64,000 nt of DNA from Panagrolaimus kolymaensis (taxonomy: Eukaryota > Nematoda > Chromadorea > Rhabditida > Panagrolaimidae): positions 2,170,001 through 2,234,000 of the forward strand of contig JAJQJQ010000035.1 of assembly GCA_028622995.1 (NCBI GenBank), read 5' to 3'. This document shows, one piece after another, positions 46,573 through 59,000 of this stretch. The notes beneath the pieces were generated by a model. The model made no database searches, was not told the origin of the DNA, and saw only the letters and a list, made by a program, of their open reading frames with translations. The translations under genes and the position numbers were made by a program. The first letter of the stretch is position 1. Every line of letters starts with the position of its first letter.

Positions 46573-47816
46573 TTTTTAAAGATGAAAAAAGACTATAAAA
46601 TCCAAAGCAATCAAAAATTGAGGTATGAAGAAAAAAGAGAAGAAAGAAAGCAAAAAATCCTCAAAGGTCTTTTTTCCCGCGTAATGTTTAACAGCGACAT
46701 TTTACCAACCAATGGAAGGGTAACTTGAAAGCTTTGGAATAAAAACTACTAAAGCTTCGATTGCCTAATGTTTGAGTGTTTCAAATCAAAAAAAAAATAA
46801 TGGACACTAAATTATTATTTTATATAATTTTCGTTAGCTTTGCAGCAACAAATAATAAATACCATTTCCATTGTTTTCTTTCTTTTCATTGCATCTTTTT
46901 ATATAAAACATAAAACGATTTTCCTGTTTTTCTTTTGTTCCAAAGGTTTTTTAATTTTATCAAAATATTTAAACTTTTTGCAGTTTCAACAGGTTATCAG
47001 CAAACAAATGATGAACATACAACTTGATCTGATTTTAGTATATCTTATAAATGCTTACTTTATTTGGAAGCCTCTAAAACAAGAAATTTTTGAACACTTC
47101 GAAAGTAAATGTTTTTGGTCTATGAATTATGCTTACGAAAAAAAGCTTTAAAAGCAAATTTATTTCTTCCTCTTTTTTTTATTATTATATCAAATGCTTC
47201 CAAGATAACGAAAAGGGAATAAAGGTTGAAACAATAATCTTTTTTGGAACTTGGCAGCTTTATTCTTGTTACTCATTCATTTTAAGATTTTTTATGAGAG
47301 TAAAAAAGTGTGAAAAATTACTTTTGAAAAAAGATTTTATTCATTTTAATGATAAAGATTTTTTTTTATTACGTCTTTCGATGTTATTAGCTATGCAAAA
47401 CCATTTGGGATCTTTCAAAAGCAAATAGGACAAAGAGGAAATATAAAAAATATTAAAGACATATTTTTTTTTATTAAAATTAAAAATAAATAAATGTTTG
47501 AAGTATCTCCGCTTATTATTTTTTGACAAATATAAAAAAGTAAACAAATTCATTTTTACTGATGATAAGATTGCCATTTTCATAACAAATGGAGAAAAAA
47601 AAATAAACGATTTCCATACACATTTTCTAGCAAGCTTTTTTTTGTTTTGGAATGCCTTTCCATGAAAACAATTTAATGGATTAAAAAAAGATAAACCATT
47701 TAAATTTAGAAAGCTTTTATTAATTACATAAAAGAAAACATTATTTAAGTTACAGATAAAAAATAAATATTATGGAACATATTTACATTGCTCAAGTGAG
47801 TTTAGAAATTCAGCAT
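46573..47816. other. gene-poor stretch
   Basis: About 1.2 kb. Two overlapping plus-strand frames (46840-47151, 47129-47428) are hydrophobic and mildly protein-like but show no start, splice sites or known motif. Confidence 0.45.
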
Positions 47817-48145
47817 TTAGTTATCTAAAAAAACAATTTTTTATCTCTCAAATAAATTTTTATTGTTAGACATACCACAAATGCATTTAAAATCATGACA
47901 ATGTCCACCTCGTGCTCCTTCGCCTTTGCATGTATCAGGGCAAGCGCCAAAATGATCTTCAAAAAAGCATGGTCCTACAAAATAATATAATAAAATTAAA
48001 TTTTTCTGAGAGATAGCAACAAACAAACAAAAAATGTACCTTTAAAATTTCCGCTATCAAAATCAGCGGCAACAAAGTTAATGATAACAGTAAAACTTAT
48101 GAGGCAAACAAAAAAGATTGAAATTAAAGTTGAGTTTGAAGCCAT
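47817..48145 (-). CDS. defensin-like CS-alpha-beta antimicrobial peptide precursor
   Basis: Three exons: 48040-48145, 47876-47974, and a tiny last exon 47817-47824 that codes only for the final residues and stop; 70 residues. A signal peptide (STLISIFFVCLISFTVIINF) is followed by a mature part with exactly six Cys in the pattern C-x8-C-x3-C-x9-C-x4-C-x1-C: PCFFEDHF, ACPDTCKGEG, GGHCHDFKCIC. The CxxxC, GxC and CxC elements are the cysteine-stabilised alpha-beta signature of invertebrate defensins. Such peptides are secreted and active against microbes. There is no dibasic propeptide site, so cleavage may follow the signal peptide near the VAAD sequence. Confidence 0.78.
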
Positions 48146-48885
48146 TTTTATTTTTAGTTTTAACAATTGTTTATAAATTATAAACTAGGCTTTTTTCGTT
48201 CCCCTTTTACATGCTGCTTTTATACTCCCATTTTTTTGCTTTTGGGGATTAAATAAAGCAAAAACTATGTCATAAGGTTTTGTTATTTTTATTTTGATAC
48301 ATTGGGAAAACAAAACCATTTTTATGAAATTCACGCATGAACAAAAATATTATTTTTTAACCTTTTAACAACAACAAAAATCACTACTATTTTTTGTGCA
48401 CATAATGGCTGGCCATATTTGCTTAAGCTGCTGCAGTTGACGCAAAGGTTTCAATTTGATGATTTTTTCTCAACAAAGAATAAAAACGGACGGAATGGTT
48501 TCAAAATACATATAAAAAAAAAACACAAAAATATGTTTGTAAAACGCTTCTTTTTAAATAATTTACGAAACATTTTTCTTGTATGACTGATATTTTTGGT
48601 TTGAATGGTTTTTGGACCAAAATATATGTACATAGAAAAACGTATGTTTTCTGGGTAAATATTTTTATTATTCACAAATGAGTTAATATTCTCATCAAAG
48701 CGTTTTAAAATGCATATTAAAACAATGGCAGAGAAAAAAGTAATTTTATTTGTTTACATAAAAATGTGATTTATAAAAGTTAAAAATACAATGCTTAAAA
48801 ATTTATTTTTACCTAATTTTTTGTCAGTTACTAAATAAAATGTCTAATACAAAAAAAGTGAAAAGCTATGAAAGAGAGAAAGAAT
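48146..48885. other. intergenic, A/T-rich
   Basis: About 740 bp between two minus-strand genes; presumably the defensin-like promoter. No gene seen. Confidence 0.5.
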
Positions 48886-50196
48886 TCAGCAAGTTGATTG
48901 ACTTTGTTTTCCATTTAAAACTTCTTTGATGATTTCAGGATGTAAAGAACCAAAGCCTTTGAAAGATGGAAGAAAGCCGATGTTATCAATCATAAATTTG
49001 ATGCAATTTCCACGAAGAGTTAAAGAAATTGTTCGATCAGCAACTTGAATCAATTCACATACAGTATCAACATTGATTTTAGGAATAAGTAATGCTTCAA
49101 GGTACGCCTAAAAAAGTCAATTTTGATATTACAGATTACAAAGAACCCAAACAGAGAAAGCAAAAATCGAGTTATCGTTTACATCCTTCCATGAACAGTA
49201 AGATAGTAGCTATAAAGATCGTACCTTTAAAGTTGTAACATCATATTTATCAGCAAATCGGAGAAGTTCAGCAGCATTTGATAAATCCTTGATTTCACCA
49301 GAATAAAAGAATCCCATAGCAAGTTCAACAATTTTATAAGTAAAATCTTGAATAATTACACGATTTTCACGTCCTTCAATCATAGGAGTTTCAAACATTC
49401 GTCGAAATACAGGTGAACGAACATAAAGAACAAGTTTATGGACCTAATAATTGACAATATTAACAAGATTAAACAAAAGTAAAGCATACCTTAATTTCTT
49501 TTTCTTCAACAATCAAAGAGCAATCAACTAAATCTTCACCACTTTTAAGAAGACATTGATCCAATTTTCTTGTAGGTAATTTGAGTTTTGATGGTTCAGA
49601 AATAAATTGAACTAAAGGCTTTTGAAGAATGGCGTAATCAAAGTTGCAAATGATTTTGAATTGTTTCTTTTTCATGTGTTTGCAATCAGGATTGAAAAGA
49701 TCCGAACGATTGATGAAATGTGAAAATCCATGATATGAGACATAATTGGTGAATGTGCATTTTGTTGGTACTAAAACAATTGGGATTAATTAAAGAGTAA
49801 AAAGCAAGAAAAAAACTATCTTACATCGACACTTTGAATGAACAACCTTGAATGAAACATTTGCAAAGATGTTAGTTGTTGTTTTACATTGAACATAAAT
49901 AGACATATATCCAAGCGATTCGTCATCATAACCATTGGGATATATTTCCATTAACCATTTACCACCAGAAATTCCAGGAAGATTAAAATATGGAGTTTTA
50001 ATACATTTTCCAGCTGATTTGGATCGAAGTGAAGCTTCTGAAATTATCCATTCACACGATGATGAATTTTCAATTGCCTGAAACAAAAAACAAAATAATT
50101 ACAGAACTATTAAAGTTTCAAAACCATTAAGAAAAAAAGCGAAATAAAAAAATAACATACCTTGGTTAGAACTTTATGGCGGAGCGGCGACGACAT
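48886..50196 (-). CDS. MATH-BTB protein (BATH family, CUL3 adaptor type)
   Basis: Five exons: 50161-50196, 49825-50077, 49490-49770, 49225-49443, 48886-49107, 336 residues. The N-terminal MATH domain (about 15-150) has GGKWLMEIYPNGYDD, MSIYVQC, and GFSHFINRSDL. The BTB domain (about 170-275) has DCSLIVEEKEIKVHKLVLYVRSPVF with the F/MFxxxMxE-like FRRMFETPMIEG, GFFYSGEI and LLRFADKYDV. The tail continues as a BACK-like helical stretch (LIPKINVDTVCELIQVAD). Worm BATH proteins such as MEL-26 bring substrates to CUL3 ubiquitin ligases; the substrate here is unknown. Nematodes have expanded families of these genes. Confidence 0.92.
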
Positions 50197-51866
50197 CGTC
50201 GTTTCAAAAAGCGTAAAATGCTTGAATAAAAATAATCAAAAACAGAAAAAAACTTTCATCACAAAATAAAATATTGAAATTTGCATATTTGAAAGATATT
50301 TTTTTATTCGTTCCAAGCAAATTTTTACATGCTTTTGTTAACGCTTTTTGAGAAGGAGAAAATCAATCAAAAATTACATAGCTCCTGAAAAGATCGAAAG
50401 TTTATATTTTTGTTTAAAACATTTTTTTTTGATTTTATTAACAAAATTTTATTCCTTTCTTTCTCAAAGTGTTTTTGGTTTTGGGCCAAACGAATTTATA
50501 AAAAATACCGATGAAGGCAATTAAATCGATGGAAGAAAAGTTATCAAAAAAAAAAAAGAAGCAGAAGAAAAGAGAGGAATTGTGCAAGAAAAGCTGTCAT
50601 AGCTTAAAGCAAGAAGTATCTAAACAAATTTTTCAGTTTAGGAAAGGTCTAAAAAAAGAACAAAAATGAATCTTGATCCAAGACAAAAATAATAATTTTA
50701 TTTGATTAGAGAAGGAAGGCAAGAAAATATTATTGGTTCGCTTCATTGGTTTAAAAAAATGCGAAGTAACTACATAGGTTTGAATTTCACAAATAATGCT
50801 TTTTTTTGCCGCAATAATCATAATTATCCATTTTTTTTAATTGATCGAAATAAAAATATTTACCATCTTTTTTTTATTTATTTTGAATATTTTAAGTTAA
50901 TAACTATTTTTTCTTTTGTATTTTTTTTTCATTATTGTCAAAGCATTTTTTGATTATTCAAGATTTTTACGAAAATAAAGTAATAAAATTTTTTGGATGT
51001 GGAACTAATTTGTTTTAATAATTCTTGAAACTTGTTATGAAAGCACAGATAGCATACACGCCAAAATTCAGTTTTAGAAGAAGAAATGTCACAAAGATGG
51101 ATAAATAAATATTGTATCAAAAATATATTATTCCTGCATAATTCATTTTTTTTTATTCAACAGAAGAATGATTAGCTAAAAGAATAATGTTTCGGTGCTT
51201 CTTTAATTTAATAATAACTTTTTTTAAAAGATTTTAAACCGTTATGAATCATCTTACATTGAATTCCTGATTTTGAGGATGTTTATCATTTTGTTGTCCA
51301 TCCAACTCATTGGGTAAAATATTGGTGTGTCATATATGTGAGATGAATACAAAATCAATGCAGATCGATTTTTATTAAGTTATGGCATTTTTTGTTTTGT
51401 TTTTCAACTCAACTAAAAATTTTTTTCGCGTGAGCCATATAAAAAATATTGTAACACACACACCACTCTCATACATTCTTTCCCCAGTAAAAGCCGTTTG
51501 GTTGAGCGCCAATTTTATCAATGCAACAAAAAAAGAAGCAGGGTCATCGCTCGCTTCTATTTTTCCTTTTTTGAATAAAAAAATCATATTGTGGTCATCC
51601 TTATCTCTCAGTTTGCGTGTGTGTACCTTTTTTTTGACATCCAAAACAAAACCATTAAAAAAAAGGCGGCGGCTGCTGAAATGCCAACCAGACCTTTCAT
51701 TGTTCTTCAAAAGAGTCATTCTTATTATATTTTTTTGTTGAGTCTTGGTTTGCCGCGCAAAAACTTTTGCTCAGCCATATTATTTATATATTTATTCTTC
51801 GTCCAATTTTTTGGGATTTTAAATATTTCGATGATCAAAAGTTTGTTTTTCTTTTAAGAAATAAAT
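50197..51866. other. long intergenic region with duplicated upstream block
   Basis: About 1.67 kb without a gene. The last 570 bp (about 51290-51866) share scattered similarity with 53870-54363 upstream of the next paralog. Examples: TTTGTTGTCCATCCAACTC near 51289 against TTTTTTGTCCATCCAACTC near 53868, and GTTTTGTTTTTCAACTCAAC near 51393 against GTTTTGTTTCTCAACTTCAA near 53935. Confidence 0.5.
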
Positions 51867-53732
51867 ATGCCGCCACGAGTTACTTCAAAAAATATGTCAA
51901 AAGAAACTAGTTTTCTGGTAAGTTTTTTTATTTTATAACCAAATAATTTGCAATATTGCTTTTATACCTCGTTTCATAATACTTTTTTTCTTTCGCGCAT
52001 TGCGTCGCTTTAAAAGAAAAAAATTCTTTGCGCCGATAAACTAAAACTATGTAGAATTTTTTTTTTTGAAAAAAATCAGCAAGGCGTGGTTAGCTTGAAA
52101 TATTTATATTAATAAATGTTTGCATTAAATATACTACAAAAACTTTCACTACAGTCGTCACACAAAATTGATAGGAATCCAACTATATGGTTTTAAAACT
52201 AATTTACTTTTAGATGGTGAATGGAACGAAGCGAACAATTCTTAACTCTTCTGTCCTTGATGAATTAGAAAAAAGTTCAACCGCCAAACATTTCCAAAAC
52301 GTTGTGGATGAACTGAACGAGGATCCAGAAAATTTTAATGAAATTATGGTAAAAAAAAATTAGCCCTCTTTTTCTTTTTGGATAATGAAATAATTATTTA
52401 TAGGAAATAAAAAAAGCTGAAATTTATGCTTTTAGCTTGGCCGCAGAATATTCTGCCAAATTTCAAAACGTATGTGTCCCTTTTAAATAAAAATAAAGTT
52501 TTTTAACCTTTAAAGTATCAAATAATTTTTTTAGAAGGTGGTTAGCAACAAAGAACTAAATATTTTGGCTAATATGTTTGTCAAACATAATTCTTTCCAA
52601 GGAACAATCAAAAAGTATGTAAAAGATTTGGAAATGCTTTTAATGCCTGAAATGGTTGTGCCATTAATCAAGGTAAAAACAAATATAAAATAAATTTTTG
52701 TCTTCTTCAAATTAATTTAAATTTATATAGGTTGCAAAGAAATGCGTTGATGCTGCACACCAATTTGAAAAGTACAGATCTCATTCACGCCAAGATTCAA
52801 ATTTTGAAATCCTTGTAAATATTTTTTTTTCTTCAAGAAAGTAAATTTTTAAAAGCAATAAATTTTAAGATATCAAACTCAACTCGAAGTGATCAACGTG
52901 GTGAACGCAATGAAAAACGATTTGTTGGCATGGAACAACAAATTTCTGAAATTAAAAACATTCTTTTGGCCAATCAAATTCAAGCCCCACTTGCTGCTAT
53001 TCATCATCCCCAACAACTTGAGCAACAACTTCCAATTCTTCCACAAAGAAATGCAAATGGTAAAATTTTTTTTAACATATATGACATTCTCAAAAAAGAG
53101 GCTTATATTTTCGAATAAAAATAAGAACAGAGAGGGATTTTGGAAATATATAAAATTTTCCTATTATTTTAGATCCATCTTGGATTGTTTCACGAGAAAA
53201 GTGCGGTGAATTTTTTGATCAAGACAACGTAAAAGATTATTCTGAAGCCCTTTTTGCGACATGTGAATCACTTTTGTCCCATAACAAACTCACAGAATTT
53301 CGCTCAAAAAAAGAATTTCGAAATTACTTTTTGAAAAAAAAGGAATTTAATCTTGTTTACAATTACTTTAAACCAGAAGCGAATGATTGGGAAGAAAAAT
53401 TTTATGATAATATGGACAAGTTAACATCTAACAAAAGACAAATTGTTTTCAAACTTTTAAAAAAACACATGGATATGGGAATAAGCGGATATGGAATAAG
53501 TGACAGTGGAAAAGAATTTTTCTACAAACGTTTGACTTCAAATCGATTCCAATGCTTTAGCAAAGTTAAATGTAACGTTGGACCTCAACTTGAAACTAAA
53601 AAAGTTGGAAAAAGGCACATTCCGGAAAAATGCTCTAATTTCAATTATATTCTTTTTATCGAAAAGAATAAACGTCAATCCGAAATTCAAATTATGTTAT
53701 CCGATGGTACAATTCACACTTTACAAGGATGA
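51867..53732 (+). CDS. unrecognised seven-exon family, tandem copy A
   Basis: Exons 51867-51917, 52214-52348, 52404-52469, 52535-52672, 52731-52814, 52870-53059, 53173-53732, 407 residues. No signal peptide or membrane segment. The N-terminal two thirds are helical and charged, likely coiled coil (VAKKCVDAAHQFEKYRSHSR), then a Gln/Pro-rich linker (HHPQQLEQQLPILPQ). The last exon holds a compact domain of about 170 residues: DPSWIVSREKCGEFFD, LVYNYFKPEANDWEEKFYD, GYGISDSGKEFFYK, and IPEKCSNFNYILFIEK with IMLSDGTIHTLQG at the end. I do not recognise the domain. The downstream paralog shares every intron position and phase. Cytosolic or nuclear; function unknown. Confidence 0.8.
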
Positions 53733-54363
53733 TGAAATTAACCATAACAATTTTTTTTTTTAATTGTTTGTTACTTTTTTTAGTATTTATTTCTTTATTT
53801 TTTTATCATTGCTCCTTATTTTATGATTGCCATTCAACGATTTGCATGATTGTGACTCCTCCTCTTTTTTTTGTCCATCCAACTCATTTGTTAAAGTTTT
53901 TGATGAAACAACTATAAAATCGTGAAATGTTTTTGTTTTGTTTCTCAACTTCAATAAAAAAAATATTTAAAAGAAATATGTATAATCCTCATAACAAAAA
54001 AATAAAATGCAAATTATAAGATTGCAAAATTTCACTTGAGATCCTTTTGCTTGGCCCCAAATTTATCAATAATAATGCCAACAATAACAAAAAGATCAAT
54101 TCACAGCGTCTTATCTGCTCTTTTGGATTAAAGGATATCCAAAGGGTATATTTTATCACTTTGCCCCAAACAAACCATAAATACTTCAATCCTCTAAATA
54201 ATTATCAAAGCTTTAGTTGGTTGATAAATTTTAGTCATTCATTTATATATTTTTTATCGAATCCTGATTAGTCGTTCTTTTTTTTGTTGCTGATATTTTT
54301 ATTTATTTATCGTTGTTCAAATTATTTGTACAAATTCAAGTACATATATCCCATCGAGCAAGA
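53733..54363. other. spacer between tandem paralogs, duplicated with upstream copy
   Basis: About 630 bp; its second half resembles the region just upstream of copy A (about 51290-51866), so the duplicated unit includes promoter sequence. No gene seen. Confidence 0.5.
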
Positions 54364-56098
54364 ATGTCGTCACCAATTTCTTCAAAAAATACCTCAAATG
54401 AAATTCTTTTTAAAGTAAGTTATTAATTATATAGTTGGCAAAAATATGGCTTTCTCGCTTTTATTCATTTTTCACATTGTTATGTTTCTTTTAAAACCCA
54501 GTTTGGATTTGCATCTTTATACTTTTGTGAAACCTTTCCGTTGAGTTGTGTCCATACATATTTGTATCATTGCAAAGTATAAATGTCCAAACCCTTGACT
54601 TTTTTTCAATAATTTAATTTCAGCTTTATAATGGTCAAACTCGTCCAATTCTTAATCCTTCTGCCCTTGATGAAGTAGAAAATAACGCCAAATCAAAGTA
54701 TTACCAAAAAATTGTGGATGATCTTAAAAAGGATCACAAAAATTTTAAAAATGTTAAGGTAAAATTTTGTATGCATATAATTTTTCTTTTCATTTATTTT
54801 TTTAGGCTTTAAGAATAGCCGAAACCAATGCATTCAATTTGGCTGTAGAATATACAACCAAAGTTAAAAAAGTATGTCCTTCATTTGTAAGAAAGTTGAT
54901 AATATCATAAAACCTTTTAGAATTTGATTAATAAAAACGAAGAGTTGATGGATTCAGCTGAAGGCTTTGTTAAAGATTTTACTTATTTTGATGTTATCAA
55001 AACAGTTGAATTGAATATGGATATTTTAAAAAATCGAGTATATATTAAAAATATTATCGAGGTAAACCCATACTTAATAACTTTTTAATACTAAATTTAA
55101 ATTATTTAGGTTGCTGAAAAATGTGTTGAAACAGCATACCAACTTGCATATCATAGATCCAATACACGCCAAAATTTAAATTTCGAAGTTCTTGTAAGTA
55201 CACCTTTTTGAGATTTATTTAAGCTTTTATAAACTTTATAATTTTAGAAAGAAAGTAATGCTCGAATTGAACAATGTGGCAATCGTCTTGAAAAAGAAGT
55301 GATTGATATGAAACAAGAAGTTCGTAATGTTAATCGGAAACTTGCTATGGTTTTAACTAATCAAAATTCAACCCTTCCAATCCAACCATTGGTAAACAAT
55401 CAAATGGAAGCAGATCAGCAAAATACTCAAATTCCAATTGTTGTTCAACAACAACAAAACCCACAACGACAACAACCCCAAGCTACACAAAAGAATGCAA
55501 ACAGTAAGTAATTTCAATAGGTTTACATTCGAATAAAAATTATTTTTCCATTATTTTAGATCCAACTTGGATAGTTTCTGAAGAAAAATGCCGTCGATTT
55601 TTCGATTACGATAACTCTAAAAAATATTTGGATACCCTTTTTACAAAATGTGAAATCCTTTTTCCTCAAAACAAATTTTCAAAAAGAAAAGAATTTGATA
55701 ATTTCTACGAAAAGCAAAATGAATTCAAGCTTGTCTATAATCACTTTAAACCTGAAGCAAATGATTGGGAAGAAAAATTTAACTATCACATGAGAAATTT
55801 AAATTATTCAAAAAGACAAGCTGTTTTTAATAAAATTCAAAAAACTCATGGATATGGAATTAGTGATGCTGGAAGAGATTTTTATTATAAACTTTCGGCT
55901 TCAAATCCTAAAAAACCATACTTTAGAGATATTTCGGGGAGTTCTATGACACCATTAAAAACTAAAAAAGTTGGAGGTATACGAATTCCAGAAAAATGGG
56001 ATAATTTCAATTATATTCTCTTTATTGAAAAGCCAAAGCATCATTCTAAAATTGAAATAATGCTTTCCGACGGATCAATCGAAACTTTGCAAGGTTGA
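54364..56098 (+). CDS. unrecognised seven-exon family, tandem copy B
   Basis: Exons 54364-54414, 54624-54758, 54806-54871, 54921-55061, 55110-55193, 55248-55503, 55560-56098, 423 residues. Exon sizes 51, 135, 66, 141, 84, 256, 539 parallel copy A (51, 135, 66, 138, 84, 190, 560). The Gln/Pro linker is longer (VVQQQQNPQRQQPQATQ), accounting for most of the length difference. The C-terminal domain keeps PTWIVSEEKC, LVYNHFKPEANDWEEKF, GYGISDAGRDFYYK, IPEKWDNFNYILFIEKP and IMLSDGSIETLQG. Blocks between these have diverged strongly. Function unknown; the strict conservation of the blocks suggests a folded, working domain. Confidence 0.8.
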
Positions 56099-59000
56099 AG
56101 AAAATTATTTCTAAAAAAAAAGTTTTTGTTTCTTATTTTTATTTTTAATTTAGATTTATCATTGCTTTTAATTATTTTATTCTGTTATTATTTTTTGTTT
56201 TTCATTGATTTTTATGCCCAGAAATAAATTTTGTTTTAATATTTTATGTGTTCTTTTTTTGCAACTATTTTCGCTTAATTTTGAGCTTTTTGATTATTTT
56301 TTTCCTCAACAAAAGAAAATGTTAAAGAGATTCGAGGCCAAATTAGGTGAGCAATCTTTAATTGTTTAATACTTTTCAATAAACTTATATTTACATACAT
56401 AAATTTTAATGATTTATGGCTCCAAATCAGAAAAATTGTAATTCGTAATTCGTGAATATTATTTGCAATCAGCAAACAAATTTCAAAACTATATTTTTTT
56501 TGTTTTGTTATAACAAAAGCGACCATACTTCATTCGTCCACTTACAAATTCAAAATTTTTTTCAGCGTTGAAAAAAAATGTTAAAAAGAAAAAACAAAAG
56601 AAACAATAAATTCTGAAGTAATATATGTTTCTATGGTTTCTTCTTTTTTTCCTTTTTAACACCAAAAAAAAACAAAAACTTTTTTTGGCTTTATTTCATC
56701 AAAGCTTCTTTTTTTTGTTTCATTGTTTTTCTGTTGATTTTGCTTATAATGCTTCTTCTGACGCCACCACCCGAGACTGATGATGTATTCACTTTGCTCT
56801 TTTTAAAAGTGTTCTTTTTTATAAAAATTTCTTTTAACAAAGAATAAACGAAACAAAGAAGAAAAAAATATATGTATGTAAAATGGAGGCTAAAGAATTC
56901 TGTATTTTCGTTTAAAAAATTTTGGCTTTTAATTTTACAATATAAAAGTTTGAAGCTATACTTTTTGAAATTTTGTATTTGGCGACTTTTAACTTTTTTT
57001 GCTCACATATTTCATTTTTTACCCCAAATATTTAAATACTTGTTTGAACTTTTTTTTGTTGATCAGATTGCTGCATTGATGTATCTCCTCCTCTAAACGA
57101 GACCACGTTTTAAAGTTTATTCAACTTTCCTCCCATATTTTTTTTTTAATTTTATAAAAAAAAGGTTACTTTTTATTGATCTCTTTTTTTGTTTGTTTGT
57201 TATGTGATTGGTGTTAATGTTTGTTGTCAACAAACACAAAAGTAAAAACCCAACTCTCTTTGTTGGTACAATTTTTTACTTTCATTGAACTTGATCTCAT
57301 TTTTTCATTCAGTTGCTATAAAAATGTCTCCGTTAAGCTTTTTATGTAATTCAAATGAGAAATAAAAAATTTATAAAAATTTAATATCAAAGATTTGATT
57401 TTGTCTTTGTCTTGAAAACATGTATTTCTAAAAATTAACTTCGATGTTTTTTTGTTTGTTTTCGAGTTAGTAAGAGACCCAAATGGAAATTAGTCAAAGT
57501 TCATCAAGTTTAGATTAGTAAAGGATAATAATTTTATTATTTATGCGTCAAATAAAAAAAAAGTAATCCTCTTTATCTTTTTGTCCTTATTTTTTGGTTG
57601 GAGTTCAATGGTTTTATGTGAGGTTTGTTCAACTAAAAATTTACGTTGGAAATGAGCTAGCTAGCCAACGTGGTAGCAAAAAAAAAGATTTATAATAATA
57701 ACACTGAGACTCTTTTATTTCTCTTTAATAATAAAAAGGATTATCCATCTTCATTAAAATATATGGGTTCAAGCGACCATTTTTTTGTTTAATCTAAAAA
57801 TGGCGCTATTTTATTATTAGTGAGAAAAAAAGTCTGAGAAACAAGAATATTATTCACAGCTGCAATAAAAAAAAAAAAGCATTCTTTCTTCTTCTTTTTT
57901 TATATATGTAACACTTTTCGCTTTTATTTCAGCAACAAACAACAACCAACCATAAGAAGAAAAGTGAAAAATAAATTTTTTCTTTTCTCTTAAATTTTCT
58001 TTGACCTGCTTTCTTTTTTTATTTTTTTCACTTTCACTTCTTTCTATGTATTGCTTCCATTTTTTTTTGTTGTTGATAGATGGATATCCGCGTAATTTTT
58101 TTTCTATTTTTTTTTATCCATTTTTTTTTGTTTTTTATTTCTCAATTTTTTTTTCTTCGTTCGTTCACTGATTTATAAATACATAAGTTTGAAACGGATT
58201 TTATTTTTCCATGTTCGAGTGTACTAGAATAAATAGCTTGAACGATATTTTTTCCTTCGTTTTTTTTACCCGGAATTGAATAAAAAAAAGAGGTATTAAA
58301 TGAAAATTAATTCCTTTTTTAAACTTATTTTTCTTAATCAACTTTGTATCTAATAAAAACTTCTCATTTTAATATAAAAAGGACGATGAGAGCTTTTGTA
58401 GCAAACATTTTACTTTTGTTGTGAATTTTATGAAAATGCTTGGGTTTTCCATTGTTGTTAAAAGCAATGAATAAATATTCTAAATAAGCGTAAGTTAATG
58501 AAACCAAACAAGCTTTTAAAATGTACTTCTCTGCTTATTTTCTTATTTTAGAAATTCTGAGTCAAAGCTTTTTTTTTATTAACATAAACTAAAACAAGAA
58601 GAAAAAAAAGAAAAAAAGAAATAATTAAAACAACATTTTTTCCATTACAATTTTTTTCTTAATCATGCTTTTAATGAATAATCTTTTGAATGATGAAAAG
58701 TTTTTTTCTCTCTTTATTGCAAGCTTATCAAATCAATGTTAAATTTTTTTCTCCCATTTTTTGTCTGCTCTTTATTTTTGGGTGCTCCATTTTTTTTATA
58801 ACGCCACCAACTTTTATAGTTTGCTTTTTTTATATAGGAATTTTTCTTGATAATTATTAAAATTAAGAATTTTGAATTTTTCAACTTGAATCATGTGCTT
58901 CATTCTTTTTTTCTCTAAAATGTTTACTTTTGTAAGATTTAAATTTTGAATCTCCCAATGATGATAGCCCAAAAAATTTACGATTCAACTTCCTTCCATA

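Noticed and set aside
46840..47428. Two overlapping plus-strand frames of about 100 codons
   Set aside because: Phe/Tyr/Lys-rich, no clear joining intron, no conserved motif.
51375..51857. Long open frames on both strands upstream of the seven-exon pair
   Set aside because: They overlap each other antisense and have no splice or homology support; the region is duplicated non-coding DNA.
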